Shown piece after piece: positions 1 through 6,411 of a stretch of DNA of 8,139 bases (its first letter is position 1; the number at the start of each line of letters is the position of its first letter). The position numbers and the translations under genes are program-made. The DNA comes from DATNIC01 sp035604635 (GTDB lineage Bacteria > Vulcanimicrobiota > Vulcanimicrobiia > Vulcanimicrobiales > Vulcanimicrobiaceae): contig DATNIC010000097.1 of NCBI GenBank assembly GCA_035604635.1, positions 1-8,139 on the forward strand. Direction: 5' to 3'. The notes below the pieces were generated by a model. That model was not told the origin of the DNA, did not search any database, and saw only the letters and a list, made by a program, of their open reading frames with translations.

Positions 1-17
1 ATCCGGAAGACTCTCAT
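1..17 (-). CDS. Possible 5' end of an unknown gene downstream of lnt (partial)
   Basis: On the minus strand an ATG at 17-15 overlaps the lnt TGA (16-14) in an ATGA arrangement and reads M-R-V-F-R before the window ends. A GAAGGT stretch lies immediately upstream, closer than an ideal ribosome binding site. The same overlap style is used at two other gene junctions in this window, which is the main reason to list it. Only five codons are visible, so neither the product nor the reality of the gene can be judged. Confidence 0.25.
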
Positions 18-1498
18 ACCTTCGGTCCGGTGCCACGGCGACTGGGGAGCAAGGCCGCAAGCAAGATCGCAAGGACGAGGGCGATCGCATTCGGACCGAT
101 GCGGCTGAAGACGGTCGGCTGCGGCGGCCCGACGTCGCCGACGATCGTCTCCTCGACGTCGAGCGGCGCGCGGATGGTCGGTTTGCCGTTGGGGGCGATG
201 ATCTCAGATATTCCGGTCGCGGCCGCGCGCAAGACCCAACGCCCCGTCTCGATCGCGCGCATTTGAGCGATCTGCGCGTGCTGGAACGGCCCGGACGTTT
301 GTCCGAACCAGCCGTCGTCCGTCGCCACGACGAAGAACTGCGCGCCCTGCCGAGCTTCTGCGTACGCGAGATCGGCAAAGGCCGACTCCCAGCAAATCAA
401 CGGCCCGATCACGAGCGTCCCGACCGGCACCGCGCCGGGGGGCGTTCCGGAACTGAAGCGCGAGATGAAGTTCGCACCGGGGATCTCCCCGAGAATCGAT
501 GCCGCCGGCAAGAATTCAGCGAACGGGACGAGCTGATGCTTGTGGTAGACGCGCATCCCCCCGTCGGTCGTGAAGATGAAGAGCGAATTGTAGTACGTCG
601 TCCGGTCGATCGCGTCGATCGATCCGACGATGATCGGCGCGTCGAGCGCACGGGCCAAGGTCGAGAATCTGCCTCGCAGGTCAGGATCGTCCGACAGGAA
701 CTCGGCGATGACCGTCTCCGGCCAAACGATGAGCCGAGGGCGGAGCGACGCGATCGCGTTCGTGCGCGCCGTGTAACGGTCTATCGCCAGGCGTATCGAA
801 GCCGCCGACCACTTGAGTCCTTGTTTGACGTTCCCCTGGACGGCAGCGACCCGGATCGACGGCGGTACGACGCTGCGCGCCGGCCACCACCACCAAGCGG
901 CGACGCCAGACGCGACGATGATCCCGAGTGCTGCAGCCGCGACACGACGCGCCGGCGGATCGATCAGCGCAACGAACAGATAGCCCGAGATCGTACACAG
1001 CACGAACGTGATGCCGTATGCGCCGACGAAAGCGCCGAGTGGCGCGAGCGGAGCATCGGTTTGCGAGATGCCCAGCTGCGCGAACGGGATAGCGAGCAAT
1101 CCGTTGGAGCGTGCCCACTCGCACAGGGTGAATGACGATGCGTAGGCAAGCGGCCGCAGAGTGCTCGGCAAGCGGGCGGTCGCGTAAGCGGATAGCGCGC
1201 CGCACGCCGCGAACGCGAGCGCTTCGACGGCCGCCGGGACGAGGACGAGGACGAAGGCGAACGGTCCGACGAGTGCGCCCGCCGTTTCACCGAACCAGCC
1301 GAACATGATCGAAAAGTAGATGACGCCCGAGACGTAACCGACCCGCGCAGCTTGTGCCGGAGTACGTCTTGACCAGGCCCACCAAAGAGGGATGAGTGCA
1401 AAGGGAACCAGCCAGGTGACGCCGGCCTTCGGAAACGCGAGCGGCAGCGCCAATGCGGAAACGACCGCCGCGCCATATTCGGCGAGGCGGCCTTTCAC
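14..1498 (-). CDS. lnt: Apolipoprotein N-acyltransferase Lnt
   Basis: Lnt is an inner-membrane enzyme that transfers an acyl chain from a phospholipid to the N-terminal Cys of diacylglyceryl lipoproteins, the last maturation step. The N-terminal half is a run of hydrophobic segments; the C-terminal half is a nitrilase-type (CN-hydrolase) domain facing the periplasm. Numbered from the GTG at 1498 (about 494 residues), the catalytic triad is Glu261 in WPET, Lys320 in YHKHQLVPF and Cys369 in ICWES, close to E. coli Glu267/Lys335/Cys387. The downstream DDGWFG and AAATGISEIIAPNG motifs are also typical. A last hydrophobic helix precedes the basic C-terminus. The frame stays open upstream to a TTG at 1582, but those 28 extra residues lie before the expected first helix and overlap the signal peptide of the divergent lipoprotein gene, so GTG 1498 is preferred. 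A GGAG lies 12 nt upstream of it, a weak site. No clear promoter is visible. Confidence 0.95.
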   Translation of the reverse strand: MKGRLAEYGAAVVSALALPLAFPKAGVTWLVPFALIPLWWAWSRRTPAQAARVGYVSGVIYFSIMFGWFGETAGALVGPFAFVLVLVPAAVEALAFAACGALSAYATARLPSTLRPLAYASSFTLCEWARSNGLLAIPFAQLGISQTDAPLAPLGAFVGAYGITFVLCTISGYLFVALIDPPARRVAAAALGIIVASGVAAWWWWPARSVVPPSIRVAAVQGNVKQGLKWSAASIRLAIDRYTARTNAIASLRPRLIVWPETVIAEFLSDDPDLRGRFSTLARALDAPIIVGSIDAIDRTTYYNSLFIFTTDGGMRVYHKHQLVPFAEFLPAASILGEIPGANFISRFSSGTPPGAVPVGTLVIGPLICWESAFADLAYAEARQGAQFFVVATDDGWFGQTSGPFQHAQIAQMRAIETGRWVLRAAATGISEIIAPNGKPTIRAPLDVEETIVGDVGPPQPTVFSRIGPNAIALVLAILLAALLPSRRGTGPKV

Positions 1499-1505
1499 CT
1501 GGAGC

Positions 1506-2339
1506 TTGCGCTCCGCCAGTCTGCTTGTATTTGTGATCTCGATGGTGCTCTCGGCGTGCGGGCGGCAGATAACCGGTGTCAATAACCCCAGTAGTTCGAA
1601 TAATCCCGCTAATCAAACGGTTCAGGCGGGGTTTATGTCGCTTCGCTTCCGCGTGAAAGCCCCGCTTGACTTCACGAACGTCAGCTACGTGATCGTGTTC
1701 AATACCAGCGGGAGCGGAGCTCAGCCGTATGCCAACGCTTTGACGAGCGGTTTTCAGAACTACTCCTTTGCGTGGATCGTCGGCGGGACCGGCGGGAACG
1801 CGCAGCCGCAACTCGTTCAGTATTTTTCCGTCCCGGGGACCGGGACCGGATTACAGACGCAACCGGTCGTCGTCCCGCCGCAGAACGTTCAGCTGCTGGT
1901 CGGGACGAGCGGCACCCCGAACGAATTTACGCTGAACTTCGCGCGCGTTTCATTCAACGTACCAAACCCCGCAGTATCGGCAACACCAAGCGCTGCGGCG
2001 ACCGCAACCTCGACGCCGACGAGTTCTCCGACCCCGACGAGCGGTCCGACTCCCACGCCTACCGGGGCGACGCCGGCTCCTTCACTGCTCCCGACAACGG
2101 CCGCGCAGGTCAATTGGAACATCAATTTCTTTACCGTGAACGGCAATCCGGCAAACGGGACCGTCGGTACGCCCATCGATGCAAACGGGACGCAGGGCAT
2201 ACAAGACACGTCTTACGTGCAAATCGTCAACGTGACGCAGGTCGTCAACGGCCCCGTATACGTTAAGCCCGCGGGCTCCGCTACGGTTTCCAATCAAGCG
2301 GCTGCAATCGATCAGAATCAGGTGAACAACAACCCATGA
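1506..2339 (+). CDS. Unrecognised lipoprotein with Pro/Thr/Ser-rich linker
   Basis: This is a predicted secreted lipoprotein of unknown function. Starting from a TTG at 1506 gives about 277 residues and a compact signal peptide: Arg2, a hydrophobic core (LLVFVISMV) and lipobox LSAC with acylated Cys18. The mature protein begins with an Asn/Ser-rich tract and a beta-prone domain rich in Gly, Val, Asn and Thr. A linker of repeated TP/SP units follows (about residues 156-197), then a short C-terminal domain ending in Asn/Gln-rich sequence. I recognise no family. The start is uncertain. The frame is open to an ATG at 1392, and a GTG at 1416 has AAGGGA 9 nt upstream, but both would give a very long n-region and lie antisense inside conserved lnt sequence. 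TTG 1506 has no good ribosome binding site. The stop overlaps the metallothionein start, so the two genes are probably translated together. Lnt next door would be the enzyme that completes its acylation. Confidence 0.85.
   Translation: MRSASLLVFVISMVLSACGRQITGVNNPSSSNNPANQTVQAGFMSLRFRVKAPLDFTNVSYVIVFNTSGSGAQPYANALTSGFQNYSFAWIVGGTGGNAQPQLVQYFSVPGTGTGLQTQPVVVPPQNVQLLVGTSGTPNEFTLNFARVSFNVPNPAVSATPSAAATATSTPTSSPTPTSGPTPTPTGATPAPSLLPTTAAQVNWNINFFTVNGNPANGTVGTPIDANGTQGIQDTSYVQIVNVTQVVNGPVYVKPAGSATVSNQAAAIDQNQVNNNP
2320..2325 (+). promoter_or_regulatory. Ribosome binding site for the metallothionein gene
   Basis: AGGTGA lies inside the last codons of the lipoprotein gene, with a 10-nt spacer to the ATG at 2336. 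It favours this start over the in-frame ATG at 2345 and supports the small gene being translated. Confidence 0.6.
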
Positions 2340-2497
2340 GCGAGATGACCGTTGAATGCGCGCACGCAATCTGCAATTGCGAAGTGACCGCGCCGATGAC
2401 CGGCGAGGCGTACTGCAGCGACTACTGCCAAGACGCCGCGCTCACCGACGACCAGGACTTCTGCGCATGCGGGCACCCGCCGTGTGACGAGCCCTAA
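2336..2497 (+). CDS. Bacterial metallothionein (SmtA/BmtA-like), 53 residues
   Basis: This is a small cytosolic metal-thiolate protein expected to bind Zn, Cd or Cu(I). It has 53 residues with eight Cys (8, 13, 15, 27, 31, 43, 45, 50) and two His (10, 47). The order of motifs matches prokaryotic metallothioneins: an N-terminal CxHxxCxC cluster (CxCxxCxC in SmtA), then GEAYCSDYC (SmtA has YYCSEAC), then a C-terminal CxCGHxxC (SmtA has CGHTGCNC). Differences from SmtA as I remember it are His10 in place of the second Cys, an extra Cys43, and loss of the last Cys, since the protein ends PCDEP. The ATG shares the ATGA with the lipoprotein stop and has AGGTGA 10 nt upstream, so coupled translation is likely. 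No SmtB/ArsR-type regulator is visible nearby. The protein is strongly acidic. It is too short for usual length cut-offs and easily missed in annotation. Family assignment rests on the motifs; metal choice is not predictable. Confidence 0.87.
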   Translation: MSEMTVECAHAICNCEVTAPMTGEAYCSDYCQDAALTDDQDFCACGHPPCDEP

Positions 2498-2553
2498 GCC
2501 GATTTCACTCACGGAGGCGGGGAGCGGATGACCGTCGGCGGTAAGCGGAATGT

Positions 2554-2596
2554 GCGACACGAGCGCGGAGCCAGGATGGCGGGAGCGCTCGTGCGC
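2554..2596. other. Inner hairpin A of the palindromic element
   Basis: A 9-bp stem CACGAGCGC (2558-2566) / GCGCTCGTG (2585-2593) is extended by GCG/CGC (2554-2556, 2594-2596) across a single bulged A. Its tip is a second stem GCCA (2570-2573) / TGGC (2577-2580) around a GGA loop. The apex sequence CCAGGATGG (2571-2579) recurs in the neighbouring hairpin. Confidence 0.75.
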
Positions 2597-2604
2597 CCAA
2601 GCAG

Positions 2605-2629
2605 CAATTTTTCCAGGATGGAAAAATTG
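2605..2629. other. Inner hairpin B of the palindromic element
   Basis: A perfect 11-bp stem, 2605-2615 with 2619-2629 (CAATTTTTCCA / TGGAAAAATTG), closes on a GGA triloop. The AT-rich stem stands out from the GC-rich surroundings. The apex CCAGGATGG (2613-2621) is identical to that of hairpin A although the stems below differ, so the apex looks conserved as sequence and not only as structure. Confidence 0.8.
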
Positions 2630-2672
2630 TAGCGGTTCCGCGTCGCCGACGGTCATCCGCTCCCCGCCGGGC

Positions 2673-5240
2673 CTAGAACGAGAAGCTCTGTGGGATGATC
2701 GGTCCTTGGTTGCCTAAGCCGAAGCTCGCCGACTGGGAGGGGAACGCCAGCAGCTGCAGCGCTACGTTGAATTGCTTGAGATCTTGGTTGTACGAGGCCA
2801 AGATCTGATAGCAGTCGCCGATCGTGACCCGGTAGAAGAGTGCTTTGTCGATGAGACGGCCTTTGTTTTTCCAGTCGACGTTCGTCGAGAATTGGATGTC
2901 GGAGCCGTTGCCGACCGGTGTTATGATTTGTAGGTTCGTGGTCCCGAAGCCGTTGCCGGGACCCGGGACGTAGCTACCGCCGATGCTGACCGACGAGCGA
3001 TACGTCGGGCGCATGAGGAACTGATACTGAACCGGCTGCGCCATGCGGTTGAAATTGGTCCCGTCGGTCAGCGTCAGCGACCAGGCGTCGCGATTGTAGA
3101 GCCGCAGCACGTCTTGCCCGCCCTTCGAGTTCGTTCCCAACACGTCGAAGGTCGTGAACGGTATTGAAAGCGGACCGTTCGAGTTTTGCTCGTTATATGT
3201 AACCGAATTGAGGATGTGCGGGCCGAAGGGCGTCGATAGACTGAACTGCTGCGTGATCAGCGCCTTGAGGTCGCCCGTCCCGAAGTAGTACTGTTGAACG
3301 CTGACCGTCCCCGAGAAGTCGCTCGTGCGAAGCACCTTGAACAGCGCGGGACCGAAGTTGAGGTTCCCCTGGAAGGCTTGGGTGGCCAGGGCCGGCTGCG
3401 GTTGGGAGTATTCGCCCATGACGAGTTGCGCGGTGATCGGGATGATCCGCTCGTTCGGAAAGAGCGTGTGCGGCCGGACCGTGAACTCGGGGATCTTCGC
3501 AATCCCGAAGGGCGTCGCCGACTCGGTGCGGTCGAAGGTCAGATCGTAGTCGACTCCGGGCGACGTATAATGCGTCAGCGTGTTCAAGTGCAGCGTTTGC
3601 GTCGATGTATCGATTCCCGAAAACGAATTGAGATTTTGGCTGAGCGTGACGTTGACGCCATTGGAGAGCTTGTCGGTCAGCTGGCGCTGATCGCTGGCGC
3701 CCAGGTTGATGCTGCTTTGCTGCGAGCCCGAGGTGTAGCGCTGAAACGTGTAATTCTGCGACTCGCGAAAGCCGGTGTGAGCAACCGTCGCGCTGATCGT
3801 GTCGCTCGGCGGCAAGAAGATGCCGGGGCCGTAGTTGCCCTGATACGAGAAGCCGACTTGCGAGCGCAACGTCGATGAGAAGTTCTCGTTCTCGTTGACG
3901 GCCAGGTTGTAGTTTTGCGAAGCCGTCGAGTTGGTCCGGAACCGGTAGAAGTTCACGTCGGCGGAGCGTCGGTTGTTCTTTTTCCGGAAAAACGCGACGT
4001 ATCCGAGCCCCAAGCCCAGCTTCGTGTAGATGTCCAGACGATAGTAGCCGTAGTACCACGGCGTCGTACCAAAGCCGATCGTCGACTTCATGTACGCGCC
4101 TTCCGCTTGCGAGTAGCCGAAGACCGGGGCAAACGTGGTCGGTCGCCGCTCGCCGGTGTCGTGTCGCAACGGAATCACGAGCAACGGCAGGTAGAAGATC
4201 GCGAAACCGCCGAGGAAGAGCGTCGCCTTGCGAATGATGAGCCGGTCGTCGGGACGCAGATCGAAGGACTTGCCTTCAATGTGGTAGCCGCCGTGCGGGT
4301 GTTCGCAGGTCGTCATCGATACGTTGGTCCCGGTCGTCGTGCCGAACCGGTCCGTCTGCATGTTCTGCGCGGTGAAATGCAAGGCGCCTCGCTCGACCCC
4401 TTCGAGCGTTTCGCCGTGCCCGTTGCGCAGAAACGCTTTTTGCAAGCGCGTATCGAAGCGGATCGAATCGGCGAAGAAGACCGTGTCTCCGATCCGATTG
4501 CGCAAGTAGACGCGCTCGCCCGTGATGTCGATGTAGCGTTCGCCGTCGTAATGCGCTTTGTCGCCGACGAGCTGGCCCTCTTGATAGAAGACGTTGACGT
4601 GCCCGATCGCATCGGCCGGCGTCCCGTCCTTGGTCGAGCCTTCGATCGTATCGGCTAAGATGGCGTATTGGTTGGGACCGAGCGTCGGAATCGGCGTTGG
4701 CCCGGCGCCGGTCGGCAGCGGCGTCGGCGCGACGAACGGGGTCGGCGTTCCTTTCGGCGTGATCGCCGGCGGCGTTCCGCTCGCCTGAATCAAGAGGACC
4801 GGGCCCGCAGGCCCGGTCGACGCCGGCGACGGCGTCGGGATCGGCGGCGGCGTTACCCCGCCGCGCGGCGGCGGAGGGACGAGGACGCCGGAGCCGGCCG
4901 CCGGTGGCGCGAGCCGAATCGGGATCAGCGTCGGCGTCGCACTCGGCGACGGCGTTGCGCTCGGCGCCGATGATTCGGCCGGGGTGGCGCTGGCCGACGG
5001 CGACGGGCTGGGAGCGACCGTCTCTTGCGCGACTTGCGGCGATTTTGAGAGGAAACGTTGCGCTTGCAGACGCTGCAGGACGGTGAGGCTCCCCGGCCCG
5101 CACGATGCGCTCAGGACCTTGAGCGCTGCGATCGACGGAGGAACTTCGTTCGCCTCGGCGGGCGGAGTCAGCGAGCCAATGGCTACAGCGAGCGCGAGGA
5201 TGCCCGCGATCCACGGTCGCGTGCGCCGTTCCGAGAACAC
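2673..5240 (-). CDS. lptD: LPS-assembly outer-membrane protein LptD (OstA/Imp)
   Basis: LptD is the outer-membrane beta-barrel that, with LptE, places LPS in the outer leaflet. The 855 residues comprise a signal peptide (about 1-30, AEA before Asn31), a short segment with Cys47, a long Pro/Ser/Thr/Ala-rich tether (about 76-190), an OstA/LptA-like beta-jellyroll (about 192-300, from QYAILADTIEG), the LptD signature with CEHPHGGYHIEG and IFYLPLLVIPLRH (about 312-360), and a strand-rich barrel to a terminal SFSF. There are only three Cys: 47, 312 and 810. Cys312 and Cys810 (GDCYQ) sit where E. coli has Cys173 and Cys724/725, so one essential inter-domain disulfide can be inferred, with Cys47 a candidate for the Cys31 role. 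The start is GTG at 5240, 4 bp after the permease stop (TAA AAGG GTG); the A/G-rich GAAGAG about 10 nt upstream is the likely ribosome site. It is the last gene of a three-gene operon. Confidence 0.95.
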   Translation of the reverse strand: MFSERRTRPWIAGILALAVAIGSLTPPAEANEVPPSIAALKVLSASCGPGSLTVLQRLQAQRFLSKSPQVAQETVAPSPSPSASATPAESSAPSATPSPSATPTLIPIRLAPPAAGSGVLVPPPPRGGVTPPPIPTPSPASTGPAGPVLLIQASGTPPAITPKGTPTPFVAPTPLPTGAGPTPIPTLGPNQYAILADTIEGSTKDGTPADAIGHVNVFYQEGQLVGDKAHYDGERYIDITGERVYLRNRIGDTVFFADSIRFDTRLQKAFLRNGHGETLEGVERGALHFTAQNMQTDRFGTTTGTNVSMTTCEHPHGGYHIEGKSFDLRPDDRLIIRKATLFLGGFAIFYLPLLVIPLRHDTGERRPTTFAPVFGYSQAEGAYMKSTIGFGTTPWYYGYYRLDIYTKLGLGLGYVAFFRKKNNRRSADVNFYRFRTNSTASQNYNLAVNENENFSSTLRSQVGFSYQGNYGPGIFLPPSDTISATVAHTGFRESQNYTFQRYTSGSQQSSINLGASDQRQLTDKLSNGVNVTLSQNLNSFSGIDTSTQTLHLNTLTHYTSPGVDYDLTFDRTESATPFGIAKIPEFTVRPHTLFPNERIIPITAQLVMGEYSQPQPALATQAFQGNLNFGPALFKVLRTSDFSGTVSVQQYYFGTGDLKALITQQFSLSTPFGPHILNSVTYNEQNSNGPLSIPFTTFDVLGTNSKGGQDVLRLYNRDAWSLTLTDGTNFNRMAQPVQYQFLMRPTYRSSVSIGGSYVPGPGNGFGTTNLQIITPVGNGSDIQFSTNVDWKNKGRLIDKALFYRVTIGDCYQILASYNQDLKQFNVALQLLAFPSQSASFGLGNQGPIIPQSFSF
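4671..5015 (-). repeat. Low-complexity coding tract for the LptD Pro/Ser/Thr tether
   Basis: This part of lptD encodes about residues 76-190, made of irregular SP, TP, PSA and PPP units. On the plus strand it shows imperfect tandem GGCGTCGGCG-like motifs. No repeat unit is exact enough to call a defined tandem repeat. Such tracts vary in length between relatives by slippage. The same amino-acid style appears in the lipoprotein at 1506-2339. Confidence 0.7.
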
Positions 5241-5244
5241 CCTT

Positions 5245-6405
5245 TTAGCGCTCTTCTCGAACGATCAAATACGCGCCGACTCCGCCCATGAGGACGTTCG
5301 GCAGCCAGGCTGCGAGGTAGGGATTGATGACGTCGTTGCGGCCGAAGGCCGCCGAGATCGCGGAGAGTGCGTAATAGACGAAGAGGACGACGACCGAAAG
5401 CGCGATCCCCAGCGTGCGGCCCTTCTTTCCGAAGCGAACGGCAAGCGGCAGGGCGATCAATACCGCGATGAACGACGCGAACGGGTAGGCGAACTTTTGC
5501 GCCAGCGTGATCCGCAACAGGCCCAGACTCGGGCCACCCTGACCGGTTGCCTGCATCACCTTGATCTGCGAGCTGAGCTGTTTGGTGTTCATCGTGTACG
5601 GATCGTTGCTCGCCGAACTGAAAAAGCTCTGTGTCGTCTCACCGAGCGGCAGACCGACGCGAACGTCGCGCCCGGTGATGACGCCGTCGATCCGCCCGTT
5701 CTTCTTGAAGCGCGTTTCGACAGCGTTTTTGAGCACGAGGACCGAATCTTCGACGGTCCCCGTCTCCGCCGTCGTGACCTCGCGAAAACCCGAGTTCGGC
5801 TCGGGCACGAAGATCATGATGTTCTGCATCGTCTTGCCGTCGGGCTGAACCGAGCCGACGTAAAAGACACGCTGCGTCTCCGGATCGCGGCGAAACAGTT
5901 GGGGCTCGATCGGCAGCGTCTCGGTACGGTAGATGATCTGATAGAACGTCCGCGTCGACAGATCCGTCGAGAGCGGCGCGATCTGCTCGTTGATCCAGAA
6001 CGACAGGACGAACATCACGACCCCGAACAGGACCGGCGTCCGGACGATGCGCGCGAACGAGACGCCGGACGTGCGCAAAGCCGAGATCTCGTTGTCCGCG
6101 GTGAGCCGTCCGAAGGCTAAGAGCGTACCGAACAGACAGGCGAAGGGGAAGGCCATCGGCGTGCTCTGCGGCAGCCGGAATATCAGGAAGCGGAGGACGA
6201 GAAAAAACGGCGCGTGCTGGTTGATGACGTAGTCTGCTGCCAGAAAGAAAATATTGATGAACCAGAACAGCAGAAACGCAGCCAGCCCGAACGTGAACGG
6301 ACCAGCCATCTCCCGCAGGATGTAGGCGTCGAGCAGCGGCAACCAGCGTTGAGGATGCAGGGTCGGCGCGAGCGACGGGGCGCGAATCCCGGGGACCGAA
6401 GCCAT
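5245..6405 (-). CDS. LptF/LptG-family LPS export permease (YjgP/YjgQ)
   Basis: This is the inner-membrane subunit of the LptB2FG transporter, which extracts LPS and passes it along the LptC-LptA bridge to LptD. The 386 residues follow the family plan: three N-terminal membrane helices (about 37-60, 68-97, 120-143), a periplasmic jellyroll (about 145-295) and three C-terminal helices (about 300-325, 332-352, 360-383). Between helices 2 and 3, LTADNEISALRTSG is the cytoplasmic coupling helix that meets the LptB ATPase. LAQKFAYPFASFI...ALPLAVRFGKKGR matches the helix-4 family pattern. The first 24 residues before LLDAYILREMAGPF are an extension compared with usual family starts. ATG 6405 is supported by TTAGGT just upstream, which overlaps the stop codon of the preceding transglycosylase gene. 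I cannot tell LptF from LptG; only one such gene lies here, so the partner is elsewhere or the protein acts as a homodimer. No lptB is in view. Confidence 0.93.
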   Translation of the reverse strand: MASVPGIRAPSLAPTLHPQRWLPLLDAYILREMAGPFTFGLAAFLLFWFINIFFLAADYVINQHAPFFLVLRFLIFRLPQSTPMAFPFACLFGTLLAFGRLTADNEISALRTSGVSFARIVRTPVLFGVVMFVLSFWINEQIAPLSTDLSTRTFYQIIYRTETLPIEPQLFRRDPETQRVFYVGSVQPDGKTMQNIMIFVPEPNSGFREVTTAETGTVEDSVLVLKNAVETRFKKNGRIDGVITGRDVRVGLPLGETTQSFFSSASNDPYTMNTKQLSSQIKVMQATGQGGPSLGLLRITLAQKFAYPFASFIAVLIALPLAVRFGKKGRTLGIALSVVVLFVYYALSAISAAFGRNDVINPYLAAWLPNVLMGGVGAYLIVREER

Positions 6406-6411
6406 TGCTAC

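Larger units (their letters stand above)
2516..2668. repeat. 153-bp palindromic element with 25-bp perfect inverted arms
   Basis: The arms 2516-2540 and 2644-2668 are exact reverse complements over 25 bp; the arm core reads GGGGAGCGGATGACCGTCGG. After a small internal loop (2541-2544 against 2642-2643), six more pairs form between 2545-2550 (GCGGAA) and 2636-2641 (TTCCGC). The enclosed 85 bp folds into two further hairpins. The element fills nearly all the space between the convergent metallothionein (stop 2497) and lptD (stop 2673). It could be a bidirectional transcription barrier, a REP/MITE-type dispersed repeat, or a structured 3' UTR RNA. There is no T-run after either arm, so it is not a classical intrinsic terminator, and I see no direct repeats flanking the arms. 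Confidence 0.85.

Noticed and set aside
263..1135. 290-codon open frame on the plus strand
   Set aside because: It is antisense to the conserved CN-hydrolase part of lnt and is extremely rich in Arg and Asp, as expected of a shadow frame in GC-rich DNA.
1499..1582. N-terminal extension of Lnt from a TTG at 1582
   Set aside because: The extra 28 residues precede the normal start region of the family and are antisense to the lipoprotein signal peptide; GTG 1498 gives the expected length and catalytic residue spacing.
2339..2534. GATGACCGT shared by the metallothionein start region and the palindrome arm
   Set aside because: The match is only nine bases, or about 14 with a one-base gap, and the rest of the context differs. 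It could be chance.
2318..2656. 112-codon open frame on the minus strand across the palindromic element
   Set aside because: Its start lies in the right arm of the palindrome, it runs antisense through the whole metallothionein gene, and its sequence mirrors the hairpins. It is best explained by the structure of the element, not by a protein.
2516..2668. Classical intrinsic terminator or MITE with target-site duplication
   Set aside because: No T-run follows any of the stems on either strand, and the bases flanking the arms (ending CACGGA on the left, starting GGGCCT on the right) are not direct repeats.
4984..6120. 378-codon open frame on the plus strand
   Set aside because: It lies antisense to lptD and the LptF/G gene, has a biased Arg/Asp/Glu composition and shows no recognisable domain.
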